From NCBI GenBank assembly GCA_038116945.1, contig JAYOEY010000016.1, positions 1-64,000 on the forward strand: a stretch of 64,000 nucleotides of DNA, given 5' to 3'. The position numbers and the translations under genes were made by a program. This document shows positions 1 through 8,865 of the stretch, in pieces. The notes under the pieces were generated by a model, which worked only from the letters and a program-made list of their open reading frames with translations, ran no database searches and was not told where the DNA came from. This stretch comes from JAYOEY01 sp038116945. Its GTDB lineage: Bacteria > Pseudomonadota > Alphaproteobacteria > MPNO01 > UBA2964. Numbering within the stretch: the stretch's first letter is position 1; each line of letters opens with the position of its first letter.

Positions 1-285
1 GGCGGCGGCAGCGTGCCGAACGGCACCTATATCGACATGTGCATCAACCTGCCGGCGGTCGACCCCACGAAGGTCCGGTGCCCGGTCATGATCTTCCGCG
101 GCGATCACGACGGCATCGCCACCGACGAGGACGTGATGGGCTTCTTCGACGCGCTGCCCAACAAGGACAAGCAGATGATCATGGTGTCGGGCCAGGCGCA
201 CAACACCTCGATCGGCATCAACCGCGCCCGCTTCTGGCACGTGCTCGACGCCTTCCTGTCGATGCCCGCCCGCGTGGACGGATAG
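1..285 (+). CDS. Alpha/beta hydrolase, C-terminal fragment (5' end outside window)
   Basis: The reading frame is open from base 1 and ends in TAG at 283-285, so this is the last 94 codons of a gene that begins upstream of the window. It carries the acid-containing motif RGDHDG and the catalytic-histidine region GQAHNTSIG of an alpha/beta hydrolase. It is closely similar along its whole visible length to the C-terminus of the next gene (RGEHDG, GQAHVSHLG, then NRARFWHV in both), so the two are tandem paralogues. Only 10 bases separate them and they probably share a transcript. The nucleophile half is not visible, so activity cannot be judged. The substrate is unknown. Confidence 0.85.
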   Translation, partial: GGGSVPNGTYIDMCINLPAVDPTKVRCPVMIFRGDHDGIATDEDVMGFFDALPNKDKQMIMVSGQAHNTSIGINRARFWHVLDAFLSMPARVDG

Positions 286-295
286 GAGAAAACCC

Positions 296-1213
296 ATGAC
301 CGAATTCTGGAGCGAGGAATACTGGGCGCAGAAGGGCGACGTGAAGCTCTACATGTTCCGCAAACGGACCGATGCGCCGCCCCCGGGCGGCGATGGCCGG
401 AAGGTGCTCTTCCTGGTGCATGGATCGTCCTTCAGCGGGCCGAGCGGGTTCGACCTGCACGTGCCGGGCAAGCCCGACTATTCCCTGATGGAGAAATTCG
501 CCGAGTACGGATTCGACGTCTGGACCATGGATCATGAGGGCTACGGCAAGTCGGATGCGACCGACGGCAATTCGCCGGTCGCCGAGGGCGTCCGCGACCT
601 CAAGGCGGGGATGGAAATCGTCGAACGCGAAACCGGCGTCGGCAGAATCTCGTTTTACGGATCGTCATCAGGCGCGCTGCGCGCCGCCGCGTTCGCCGAA
701 GCTTACCCGGAACATGCGGAACAGCTCGTTCTGGATGCCTTCGTCTGGACCGGCAAGGACGCGCCGACCCTGATCGAACGGGCCAAGAAGATGGATATCT
801 GGACCGCCAGCAACATGCGCACAATCGACAGGGATTTCCTGCTGTCGATCTTTACCCGCGACCTGCCCGGCACGACAGAGGACGGCGTGGGCGACGCGCT
901 CGCCGAGACCGAGCTTAAAATCTGCAACAAGGTGCCGACCGGCACCTATGTCGACATGTGCTCGAAACTGCCTGTGTGCGATCCGACGAAAATCCGCTGC
1001 CCCGTGCTGATCATCCGCGGCGAGCATGACGGCGTCGCCACCGAGGAAGACCTGATGGCGTACTACAACGCGCTCCCGGTACACGACAAACAGTTCGTCA
1101 TCATCCCGGGCCAGGCGCACGTATCGCATCTCGGCGTCAACCGGGCGCGCTTCTGGCACGTTTTCCACAGCTTCCTGACGATGCCCAAACGGGTCGACAG
1201 CCTGGAGAACTAA
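296..1213 (+). CDS. Alpha/beta hydrolase family protein
   Basis: This is a 305-residue soluble hydrolase with no signal peptide. The oxyanion region is VHGSSFSG near residue 41. The nucleophile elbow is GSSSG with Ser124, the probable acid is Asp245 in RGEHDG and the probable base is His275 in GQAH, so the triad looks complete. The start ATG at 296 is preceded by GGAGAAAACC. It lies 10 bases after a paralogous gene and is followed immediately by a bidirectional hairpin terminator, so it is the last gene of its unit. The family covers esterases, lactonases and C-C hydrolases; I cannot assign a substrate. Two tandem copies suggest divergence toward related substrates. Confidence 0.85.
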   Translation: MTEFWSEEYWAQKGDVKLYMFRKRTDAPPPGGDGRKVLFLVHGSSFSGPSGFDLHVPGKPDYSLMEKFAEYGFDVWTMDHEGYGKSDATDGNSPVAEGVRDLKAGMEIVERETGVGRISFYGSSSGALRAAAFAEAYPEHAEQLVLDAFVWTGKDAPTLIERAKKMDIWTASNMRTIDRDFLLSIFTRDLPGTTEDGVGDALAETELKICNKVPTGTYVDMCSKLPVCDPTKIRCPVLIIRGEHDGVATEEDLMAYYNALPVHDKQFVIIPGQAHVSHLGVNRARFWHVFHSFLTMPKRVDSLEN

Positions 1214-1250
1214 AAAAAACCGGCGGAACCAAAAGCTCCGCCGGTTTTCG
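1212..1250. terminator. Bidirectional rho-independent terminator between convergent genes
   Basis: A perfect 12-bp inverted repeat (AAAACCGGCGGA at 1216-1227, TCCGCCGGTTTT at 1237-1248) encloses a 9-base loop. An A-run on the left and T-run on the right give a U-tract in both directions. It starts inside the TAA stop of the plus-strand hydrolase and sits just below the stop of the minus-strand aldo/keto reductase, so it should end both transcripts. Confidence 0.9.
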
Positions 1251-1268
1251 TTTCGGAGGTTCGCCCCC

Positions 1269-2240
1269 CTAGATGCCCAGCCCCGGAAGCTGCCCCGCCG
1301 GATAGCGGGTTCCGGATACGTCGTCGGCTTTGACCGCATTGCCGATGCGGGCGACATCGTCGGCCGACAGCTCGAGGTCGACCGCCGCAATATTGTCCAT
1401 CAGGTGCTCGCGGCGCTTGGTGCCGGGGATCGGTACGATGTCGTCGCCCTGCGCCAGCAGCCAGGCGATGGAGAGCTGCGCGGTGGAAACGCCTTTTTCG
1501 TCGGCGATGGCCTTGAGCGGCTGGATGATCTCGACATTCGCTTCGATATTGCCCTGCTGGAACCGCGGATGGTCCTTGCGCCGGTCGTTCTCGGCAAGGC
1601 TGTCGAACCCGTCGATGGTGCCGGTCAGCATGCCGCGCCCGAGCGGCGAATAGGCCACAAACGCGATCCCGAGCTCCCGCAGGACCGGCAGATAGTCGGT
1701 TTCCACAAAGCGCGTCCACAGCGAATATTCGGTCTGCAGCGCGGCGATCGGATGGGTCGCGTGCGCCCTGCGGATGGTATCCGGCCCCGCTTCCGACAGG
1801 CCGAGCCAGCGCACCTTGCCCTGCTCCACCAGCCGCGACATCGCGCCGACCGTATCCTCGATCGGCACGTCCTTGTCGACGCGGTGCTGAAAATAGAGAT
1901 CGATAACGTCCAGCCCGAGCCGCGCCAGGCTCTTGTCGCAGGCCTCGACGACATATTTCGGGCGCCCGTCGGCGCTGCCGCCAAGATTACCGAACTTGGT
2001 GGCGAGAAATGCCTTTTCGCGGTAGCCGCCCTTGAGCGCCTCGCCCAGCATTTCCTCGTTGCCGCCGCCGCCATACGCATCGGAGGTATCGATGAAGTTC
2101 ATCCCTGCGTCGAGCGCGGCATGAACCGTAGCGACGGATTCGCTCCTGTCCGCGGGACCGTAGATCGCGGTCATCGCCATGCCGCCAAGGCCAATGGCCG
2201 AGACATCGTCCGTGCAGCAGCCGAGTTTGCGATATTTCAT
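1269..2240 (-). CDS. Aldo/keto reductase
   Basis: The protein has 323 residues from ATG 2240, chosen because GGGAG precedes it and MKYRKLG is a typical family N-terminus; the longer in-frame extension to 2333 looks non-coding. It has the AKR (beta/alpha)8 signatures: FIDTSDAYGGG near residue 50 with the catalytic Asp and Tyr, ATKFG with the catalytic Lys, and a C-terminal IPGTKRREHLMDN region for NADPH binding. The family reduces aldehydes and ketones to alcohols with NADPH in the cytosol. It is convergent with the hydrolases and is divergent from the haem-binding-type gene at 2508. The physiological substrate cannot be told from sequence. Confidence 0.9.
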   Translation of the reverse strand: MKYRKLGCCTDDVSAIGLGGMAMTAIYGPADRSESVATVHAALDAGMNFIDTSDAYGGGGNEEMLGEALKGGYREKAFLATKFGNLGGSADGRPKYVVEACDKSLARLGLDVIDLYFQHRVDKDVPIEDTVGAMSRLVEQGKVRWLGLSEAGPDTIRRAHATHPIAALQTEYSLWTRFVETDYLPVLRELGIAFVAYSPLGRGMLTGTIDGFDSLAENDRRKDHPRFQQGNIEANVEIIQPLKAIADEKGVSTAQLSIAWLLAQGDDIVPIPGTKRREHLMDNIAAVDLELSADDVARIGNAVKADDVSGTRYPAGQLPGLGI

Positions 2241-2507
2241 GAAACCATCTCCCAATTCGAACCGGATCGGGGCGAATCGCCCTTGAACGGAATGTGACGC
2301 GAAGGCATCCTGACCGCAAGGACCAAGTGGCACTCCACCGATCGCCTTGCGCTGCGGCGGCTTAATGAATTATTAGAGGTGGTTGTTCAACTTGTTACAA
2401 AGGATTGCAGGGGCTCCCCTCAGGTCCGGAATCGGCGATTCCCGTCCGGAAAACCGATATACGATTCTCCTGCGGTATCCTGGTTCGAATACAGATACGG
2501 ATTCGCC
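2241..2507. other. Divergent intergenic region
   Basis: This 267-base region separates the start of the aldo/keto reductase (minus) and the haem-binding-type gene (plus). It must carry both promoters, but I cannot pick a convincing -35/-10 pair or operator in it. An open frame from 2379 runs into the downstream gene without a credible ribosome-binding site. Confidence 0.4.
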
Positions 2508-3392
2508 ATGAAACAGCCCGTTTTCCTTTCAATCCTCGCAATTTTCTTGGCAGTTTCTTCAGCACCGGTCGGCGCAGCCGACGGCACGCCCAGAGGCCTG
2601 AGCGCCGTCAAGATTTCGGACCCGCCGAAAATCGACGGTCTTGCCAACGACGGCGCTTGGACCAGGGCGAAACCGCTGTCGACGCTGTATCCGCTGGCCC
2701 GGGCGACGCTCGAAATCAGGGCGGTCTATACCGATACGCATGTCTATTTTCTCGCGCAGTTCCCGGACGGAAACGAAAACCGCAACCACAAGACACTGGT
2801 CTGGATACCCGAACAGGAACTCTACCGGATCGGAGTCGACCGCGAAGACACCTTCATCGTGAAATGGAGCATGGAGCCGGTGCCTCACGATCTGCGCGTC
2901 GATTCCGATACGCCGTACAAGGCCGATATCTGGTACTGGAAATCCCACCGTACCGACCATGCCGGATACGCCGACGACAAGATGCATGTCTATTCGACGG
3001 TGAAGATGCCGAAGGCCCGACGCGTCCTGTCGAAAAACGGCACCCGCTTCTACCTTATCCGGCCCGGGGACAACGGAGAAGCCGCGTATCACACCGTAAT
3101 TCGCTCCAGCCATGTCGGAAACAGGGCGCCGCTGTTTACCTTTGGACAGCCGAGCGGCAGCCGCGCGGACGTCCGCGCCAAGGGCAAATGGGAAAACGGC
3201 AAATGGACGGTTGAATTCGCCAGAAAGCTGAATACCGGACACTCGGACGACGTTCAGTTCGACACGCGCAACCGGTACCATTTCGGCGTATCCAGATACG
3301 AAATCGCAGCGCGAAAACGCAATCCCAAACTTCAGGAGCCCTGGTTCGGCGCCGGCGAAATCACCGAGCTTCTGTCTCTCAGTTTCAACTGA
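2508..3392 (+). CDS. Exported ethylbenzene-dehydrogenase-gamma-like haem-binding domain protein
   Basis: The protein has 294 residues from ATG 2508, where a clean signal peptide starts (cleavage likely after VGA, residue 23); the in-frame extension to 2379 would bury the signal peptide. The mature part resembles the haem-binding/DOMON-like domain of ethylbenzene dehydrogenase gamma subunits: IDGLANDGAWTRAKPL, the strand AVYTDTHVYFLAQFPD, EDTFIVKW, and a DIWYWKSHRTDHAGYADD block near residues 140-158. Proteins of this fold bind haem b or quinone/sugar ligands in the periplasm. It ends 30 bases before a hybrid histidine kinase on the same strand, so it may be a sensory or redox partner of that kinase. 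No catalytic molybdenum subunit is nearby. The haem ligands are not assigned. Confidence 0.65.
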   Translation: MKQPVFLSILAIFLAVSSAPVGAADGTPRGLSAVKISDPPKIDGLANDGAWTRAKPLSTLYPLARATLEIRAVYTDTHVYFLAQFPDGNENRNHKTLVWIPEQELYRIGVDREDTFIVKWSMEPVPHDLRVDSDTPYKADIWYWKSHRTDHAGYADDKMHVYSTVKMPKARRVLSKNGTRFYLIRPGDNGEAAYHTVIRSSHVGNRAPLFTFGQPSGSRADVRAKGKWENGKWTVEFARKLNTGHSDDVQFDTRNRYHFGVSRYEIAARKRNPKLQEPWFGAGEITELLSLSFN

Positions 3393-3422
3393 CGCCCGCC
3401 GCGACGAGCCGCCCGTATCGCC

Positions 3423-6245
3423 ATGTCGGTTACAGCCCTGACCCGAACGGGTTTCCTGACGGTCGCGCTGCTGCTTATCGGCGTAATGGCCTATTCGGTG
3501 CTCCACGGGCGGCGGCAGAACGACCTTCTCATCGCAAACATCTCGGTCGTCGCGCCGGCGCGCGATGCGCTGACGAAGGTCGAGGCGCTGATTTCGGAAT
3601 CGGCGGTGCAGTTTCTTGAATTCGAAAAACAGGACGACGTACATCAGGACGACGTCTTCGACGCCCTGTCAAAGCTCGAATCGCTCGAATGGGAGATCCT
3701 GACGGCGAGCAAGACGAACCTGCAGGGTACGCCGGCGGACCGCCCGCTGATCGCCCGGATTAAATCCGCCTTCGCCAATTATCTCGAGGAGGAAAAAATC
3801 GATCCGGCCTCCGACACGGCCGAACAGCTCCGCACCGAAACGCTCAGGGAAACGGGCCGGTTCAGGGCATCGGTGCCCGCGCTGGTTCGCGACATTCCGG
3901 ACGGCGCCGCCGCGCTGCGGCTTGGACGCAACGCCGGTCGAACGCTTCAGAGCGTCGAGGATTCGTTCAGACGATATTTCGAAAAGACGCCTGTCCGGAT
4001 CGACGACGTCATCGCTCCGGTCCGAAAGGGCATCGGATTGATGACGCGGTTCAAAGATCACCTGGCGCACGAAGGACAACATACCGGCCACGACCATCGC
4101 CACGACGACGTCATGCGCGATCTTGGCATGAGAAAGATATCGGACGGGGTACGCCTTCCCCTGTCGCGCTACCTGGCAAGCCTGTACGCATATTCGGACG
4201 GGCTGGAGCAGGACCTCAGCGGCACCTCGATGAGGGAACTGCATGATGCCGTCATGGAGCGCCAGGCAGCAGCGAAAGCGCTGGTTCACGCCTCCGAGCT
4301 GGCGCTGGAAAAAAATTACGACGCCTATCAGGACCTTTTGATCCAGAAGGGAAAGAACGACCAGATCCTGTTCGCGGGGATCGCTGTCGCCGGATCGCTT
4401 TTCATATTCTTGATGTCCTATTTCCTCCAGAGGTCCATCGCGTCGCGGCACGAGCTCGTCGCCGACGGCGCCCGCCGTATCAGCTCCGGCGACTTTTCAA
4501 GCCGTATCGAATTCCGCGACCGGGACGGGCTCGGTCGGCTCGCAGAGGCTTTCAACGCGATGGCCGACGCGCTTCAGTCGCGCGACCGGATGCTGACGCA
4601 GCAGATGTCGAGGCTCGAGGAGTCGCAGCAGGAAATAACGGCCCTTAACGAGGACCTCGAAAAACGCGTTTCAGACCGTACGAGCGAGCTTGAAGAAGCC
4701 ACGAAAGAAGCCGAAAAAGCCAACCAGGCCAAATCCGAATTTCTCGCGAGCATGAGCCACGAGATTCGAACGCCGATGAACGGGCTGCTGGGCATGGCCC
4801 GGCTTCTTATGAAAACCGACCTCGACGAGACCCAGGCGAACTACGCCAATCGCATCAGACAATCCGGCGAAGCGCTGCTGAGCCTGATCAACGACATTCT
4901 CGACATCTCCAAGGTGGAAGCCGGACAGATAGAGCTGGAACACGTCGATTTTCTGCTGCCCAACGTGCTGCAGGAGGTGACCTCGCTCATGGAGTCCCGG
5001 GCGCACGAGAACCTGCTGGATTACAGCGTCTCGATAGCGCCGGACACGCCGAGAGCCATGAACGGGGACGCCGGTCGCATCAAGCAGTTGCTGTTCAACC
5101 TTGTCGGAAATGCCATCAAGTTCACCGACAGGGGCGGCGTTTCGATCGCCGTTTCGCATACGGCATCGTCGCAGGGCGGGTTCCTGATCCGGTTCGAAAT
5201 CGCCGACACCGGAATCGGAATTTCCCCGGAAAAGACGGAAACGATCTTCGAAAAATTCTCCCAGGCGGACGCATCGACCACCCGGCAGTACGGCGGCACC
5301 GGCCTGGGGCTGGCGATCTGCCGGGAGCTGGCGCAGATCATGGGCGGCCAGATCGGCGTTACGTCGAAGCCGGGAGAAGGCTCCACCTTCTGGTTCACCG
5401 TCGAATGCGGTCCGGCGCGAACCCGGAACCTCGATCAGGCGATCGGCGCCGGCGGGTCCGCGAACCCGATCGTACCGGCCTTTACCGAGAATCTCAGGAT
5501 CCTGCTGGCCGAAGACAATGAAGTAAATCAGGAAATCGCCGTCGCCTTCCTTAAGGACGCGGGTCATGAAGTCCATGTCGCCGCCAACGGCGAACTGGCC
5601 GTCCTGGCGGTTCGGAACGCCGCGTACGACATGGTCCTGATGGATATTCAGATGCCCGTCATGGACGGCATGGCGGCGACCAGGGCCATACGCGCGCTTG
5701 ACGGTCCGGCGGCGAACGTACCGATCATCGCCTTGACGGCGAACGCGATGACCGGGAACCGCGAAGAATACCTCGCGGCGGGGATGAACGATTACGCATC
5801 GAAACCCTTCGATCCCAACGAGCTGTTTCGCAAGATCCGGGAATGCCACTTCAACGCCAGAACGAAAACCGGCGACGAGCCGACGGATGCGGGGCGAAAC
5901 AGCGCCGATGCGCAGCCCGTCGGCGCCCGACCTGCTCATTTTTCCGAAAGCGTCTGGATGAAGATCATCGGCGTTTACCTTGAGACCGCACCCGAAATGG
6001 TCGAAAAAATCGAAACCTCTCTGAAAGAGAATGATGCCGCGGCGGCGCAGGCGGCGGCACACAACCTCAAATCCGCCAGCGCCAACATGGTCGCGCTCAG
6101 GCTCTCGCGCCTTTGCAACGAACTCGAACACCTGTCCGAAGACGATGTCCTGCGACAGGCCGACACCCTGCTGGAAGGCATCAGAACCGAATTCGGACGG
6201 GTCGCGGAGGCCCTGAAACGGGACGGCAACAACGACGACGCCTGA
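3423..6245 (+). CDS. Membrane hybrid sensor histidine kinase (HAMP-HisKA-HATPase-REC-HPt)
   Basis: The protein has 940 residues. TM1 is at about 8-27 and TM2 at about 315-336, so residues 28-314 form a helical extracytoplasmic sensor. That sensor includes a His cluster at 213-227 (H213, H216, H220, H223, H225, H227). HAMP follows at about 335-390 and a coiled coil to about 430. HisKA has the phospho-acceptor His446 in SHEIRTP. The ATPase has N563, the DTGIGI box from D595 and GGTGLGL at 624-630. The REC domain has Asp741 and Lys794, and the HPt domain has His880. All phosphorelay residues are present, so the relay must exit to an unlinked response regulator. It is probably co-transcribed with the haem-binding-type protein 30 bases upstream. 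Confidence 0.93.
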   Translation: MSVTALTRTGFLTVALLLIGVMAYSVLHGRRQNDLLIANISVVAPARDALTKVEALISESAVQFLEFEKQDDVHQDDVFDALSKLESLEWEILTASKTNLQGTPADRPLIARIKSAFANYLEEEKIDPASDTAEQLRTETLRETGRFRASVPALVRDIPDGAAALRLGRNAGRTLQSVEDSFRRYFEKTPVRIDDVIAPVRKGIGLMTRFKDHLAHEGQHTGHDHRHDDVMRDLGMRKISDGVRLPLSRYLASLYAYSDGLEQDLSGTSMRELHDAVMERQAAAKALVHASELALEKNYDAYQDLLIQKGKNDQILFAGIAVAGSLFIFLMSYFLQRSIASRHELVADGARRISSGDFSSRIEFRDRDGLGRLAEAFNAMADALQSRDRMLTQQMSRLEESQQEITALNEDLEKRVSDRTSELEEATKEAEKANQAKSEFLASMSHEIRTPMNGLLGMARLLMKTDLDETQANYANRIRQSGEALLSLINDILDISKVEAGQIELEHVDFLLPNVLQEVTSLMESRAHENLLDYSVSIAPDTPRAMNGDAGRIKQLLFNLVGNAIKFTDRGGVSIAVSHTASSQGGFLIRFEIADTGIGISPEKTETIFEKFSQADASTTRQYGGTGLGLAICRELAQIMGGQIGVTSKPGEGSTFWFTVECGPARTRNLDQAIGAGGSANPIVPAFTENLRILLAEDNEVNQEIAVAFLKDAGHEVHVAANGELAVLAVRNAAYDMVLMDIQMPVMDGMAATRAIRALDGPAANVPIIALTANAMTGNREEYLAAGMNDYASKPFDPNELFRKIRECHFNARTKTGDEPTDAGRNSADAQPVGARPAHFSESVWMKIIGVYLETAPEMVEKIETSLKENDAAAAQAAAHNLKSASANMVALRLSRLCNELEHLSEDDVLRQADTLLEGIRTEFGRVAEALKRDGNNDDA

Positions 6246-6369
6246 CCGCGGTTGAGAACGGCCACCGTTTCTCCGCGCTCTCCCCCGGGAAACGCACCTG
6301 ACATTGTCGCGCGGCGACGCCTGCAATATTGTAGGCCGCGACAGGGACAGTTCAGGAAAGGGAAAGCCC

Positions 6370-7077
6370 ATGGTGTCGAAATTCGAAGACCATTGCTGGC
6401 AGGACATCGTCGACCCGGCGGTTCTCGATATCTACAGCGCCTACGAGCGCGAAACCTATATCGGCGAAAAACCGGCGCTGCTCGCCATCGATCTCTACCA
6501 GCTTGCCTATCAGGGTGGCGCGAAGCCGGTCCACGACCTGATGGGCGAGTTCCCCAGCTCCTGCGGCGAAAACGCCTGGAACGCCATCGAACCGACCGAA
6601 CGCCTGTTCAAGGCGGCGCGCGCCGTCGGCATTCCGATCATTTATTCGACCACGGAAGCCCGCAAGGAAGCCAATGTCGGCAAGGCCTACGCGACATCGC
6701 GCCAGAACAAGCCGAAATCGGACGATGTCTGGCAGATCAAGGAAGAATTCGCCCCGCAGGAAGGCGACCTGATCGTCTACAAGCAGCGCGCCAGCGCATT
6801 CTACGGCACGCCGCTGATCGCCCAGCTTCACCAGATGGGGGTCCAGAGCCTGATCGTCTGTGGCGAAAGCACGTCCGGCTGCGTCCGCGCCAGCGTCGTG
6901 GACGCCTACTCGAACGGCATACACGTCACGCTGGCCGAGGAATGCTGCTTCGACCGCAGCGAGCTGTCGCACAAGGTCAATCTGTTCGACATGCACCATA
7001 AATACGCCGACGTCATGCATGTCGGCGAAGTCGTCCAGAAGCTGCTCGGCTCCGCCGGGCTCAAAGAGGTGGTGTGA
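6370..7077 (+). CDS. Isochorismatase-family cysteine hydrolase (N-carbamoylsarcosine amidase-like)
   Basis: The protein has 235 residues from ATG 6370, preceded by AGGAAAGGGAAA; the in-frame upstream start at 6304 has no comparable site. The family's Asp-Lys-Cys triad is visible as Asp41 (LLAIDLYQ), Lys138 (KQRASAFYGT) and Cys171 (ESTSGCVRAS). These cytosolic enzymes hydrolyse C-N bonds of carbamoylated or amide substrates; the STSGC context is typical of the carbamoylsarcosine/ureidoacrylate-type branch. Its stop overlaps by one base the start of the polysaccharide-deacetylase-like gene, so the two are translationally coupled. That pairing points to catabolism of a ureido or cyclic-amide compound, which is inference. 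Confidence 0.88.
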   Translation: MVSKFEDHCWQDIVDPAVLDIYSAYERETYIGEKPALLAIDLYQLAYQGGAKPVHDLMGEFPSSCGENAWNAIEPTERLFKAARAVGIPIIYSTTEARKEANVGKAYATSRQNKPKSDDVWQIKEEFAPQEGDLIVYKQRASAFYGTPLIAQLHQMGVQSLIVCGESTSGCVRASVVDAYSNGIHVTLAEECCFDRSELSHKVNLFDMHHKYADVMHVGEVVQKLLGSAGLKEVV

Positions 7078-7943
7078 TGGAGCCGCGCCGTTACGGACCC
7101 TTTCCGTACACGCCGATCAACCGGCGCCCCAGGCTGAAATGGCCGAACGGCGCGCGCGTCGCAGTGTGGGTCGTTCCCAATATCGAGTTCTTCCCGCTCG
7201 ACGAGGTCGTGCCGGGGTCGCGCGGCCATGTGCCGGAGGTTTCGTCCTGGTCGCAGCGCGATTACGGGGCCCGGGTCGGCGTGTTCCGCATCATGGATGC
7301 CCTGTCGTCCCGCGACATTCGGGCCTCCGTTACGCTGAATTCCGAGGTCTGCGACGCCTATCCTGAAATCATGGAAGACGCGATGGCGCTCGACTGGGAA
7401 TTTCTCGGTCATAACCAGAGCAATTCGCGCCCGTTTCACGAAACCCCGCCGGAAGACGATGCAAAGCTGATCCATGACGCGCTGGCCCGCATCGAGCAGA
7501 CGACGGGTCGCAAGCCGCGCGGCTGGCTCGGCTCCGGCATACAGGAAACCTGGCACACGCTCGATTATCTGGCGGACGAGGGGCTCGATTACGTCTGCGA
7601 CTGGATCAACGACGACCAGCCCTACTTCATCGATGCCGGCGGCCGCAAAATGGTGTCGCTCCCCTACTCCGCCGAGATCAACGACCTGCCGCAGTTCCGG
7701 TCGGGAAAATCGAGCGACGAGTTCGAGCTGATGATGCGCCGCCAGTTCGACCGGCTCTATATGGAAGGCGCGGACTCAGGGCGCGTCATGGCGATCTGCC
7801 TGCACCCGTTCGTGATCGGCGTGTCGCACCGCATCTGGGCGCTGGAATCCGCGCTCGACTACATCAAGGGGCATGACGACGTGTGGTTCGCGACCGGCGA
7901 GGAAATCGTCGACGCGTGGCTGCAATCGGGCGCGACGTTCTAG
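7077..7943 (+). CDS. Polysaccharide deacetylase-family (allantoinase-like) protein
   Basis: The protein has 288 residues. ATG 7077 overlaps the TGA of the preceding isochorismatase gene by one base; a GTG at 7074 is an alternative. The sequence has no signal peptide, unlike cell-wall deacetylases. It fits the cytosolic NodB-fold branch that includes metal-independent allantoinase PuuE: RPRLKWPNGARVAVWV near the start, LNSEVCDAYPEIM, GHNQSNSRPFHE, and a late ICLHPFVIG histidine motif. This branch hydrolyses amide or ureide rings. Coupling to an isochorismatase-like amidase suggests two successive hydrolyses of one N-heterocycle. The exact substrate is unknown. Confidence 0.85.
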   Translation: MEPRRYGPFPYTPINRRPRLKWPNGARVAVWVVPNIEFFPLDEVVPGSRGHVPEVSSWSQRDYGARVGVFRIMDALSSRDIRASVTLNSEVCDAYPEIMEDAMALDWEFLGHNQSNSRPFHETPPEDDAKLIHDALARIEQTTGRKPRGWLGSGIQETWHTLDYLADEGLDYVCDWINDDQPYFIDAGGRKMVSLPYSAEINDLPQFRSGKSSDEFELMMRRQFDRLYMEGADSGRVMAICLHPFVIGVSHRIWALESALDYIKGHDDVWFATGEEIVDAWLQSGATF

Positions 7944-7956
7944 CATCGCCTTCCGC

Positions 7957-8865
7957 ATGACCGAGAGATCCTCCGACGCGGGGCACGCCACCGCGTACCT
8001 GCTTTGCTCGCTCGCCATCCTGTGCTGGGCGGGCAATTTCGTGGTGGCGCGTCTCGCCAATCTCGACGTGCCGCCGATAGCGCTGTCGTTCTGGCGACAC
8101 GTGCTCGCCGCCGCGATGGTGCTGCCCTTCGTCCTCCCGGCGCTGAAACGGGACTGGCCAGCGGTCAAGCAGAGTCTCGGGGCGATTGCCGCGCTGTCGT
8201 TCCTTTTCGTCGCCGGCAATACGCTGGTCTATTTCTGCGTGCTGAACACCACCGTCATCAACGCCGCACTGATCAACGCGGGCGTGCCGGTGGTGGCGGT
8301 GTTCTTTTCCTGGCTGATCCTGCGCGAACTTGTCAACCGGTGGCAGGCGGCGGGAATCGCGCTCTCCTTCTTCGGCATCGTTCTCGTCGTCGCGCGGGCC
8401 GATCTTGCGGTGCTGGCCTCGCTCGATATCCGCCTCGGCGATCTCTACATGTTTCTCGCCGTCGTGTGCTGGGCGCTCTACACGGTCCTGTTCAAGCGGG
8501 CCGGTCTCAGGCTTTCCCCCTGGACGCTGCTGTTCGTGCTGTGCGTTTCGGGCGCGATCTGGCTGATTCCCGCCTATGCCGCCGAGATCGCTTCGGGCGC
8601 CGCAATGCGCGTCACGCCGCTGACGGGCGCAAGCCTCGTCTATGTCGCGCTGTTCAGCACGATCGTCGCGTGGGCCTGCTGGAATCAGGGAATCGTCCGC
8701 ATCGGTCCGAACCGGACGGCATCGTTCATGAACCTGCACCCGGTCTTCGGGTCGGCTCTCGCCATCGTTTTCCTGAACGAGACACTGCAGCCCTTCCATC
8801 TCTTCGGAACGGCGCTGATCGTTCTCGGCGTATGGCTTGTTGCCCGCCGGTACCGGGATATTTAA
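7957..8865 (+). CDS. EamA/DMT-family membrane transporter
   Basis: The protein has 302 residues from ATG 7957. It has about ten hydrophobic segments and the internal EamA duplication (first half to about 145, second half from RLGDLYMFLAVVCWALYTVLFK to the end). The final motif VFLNETLQPFHLFGTALIVLGVWLV is typical of the family. DMT proteins export or exchange small metabolites across the inner membrane. It follows the polysaccharide-deacetylase-like gene by 13 bases, so it is probably the third gene of that operon. Its stop overlaps by 4 bases the end of the opposing gene at 8862. A longer frame reaching back to 7873 would overlap the previous gene and is not supported. Confidence 0.9.
   Translation: MTERSSDAGHATAYLLCSLAILCWAGNFVVARLANLDVPPIALSFWRHVLAAAMVLPFVLPALKRDWPAVKQSLGAIAALSFLFVAGNTLVYFCVLNTTVINAALINAGVPVVAVFFSWLILRELVNRWQAAGIALSFFGIVLVVARADLAVLASLDIRLGDLYMFLAVVCWALYTVLFKRAGLRLSPWTLLFVLCVSGAIWLIPAYAAEIASGAAMRVTPLTGASLVYVALFSTIVAWACWNQGIVRIGPNRTASFMNLHPVFGSALAIVFLNETLQPFHLFGTALIVLGVWLVARRYRDI

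Noticed and set aside
4671..6407. 578-codon minus-strand frame across the histidine kinase
   Set aside because: It is antisense to strongly conserved kinase and receiver motifs; long antisense frames are expected at this GC content.
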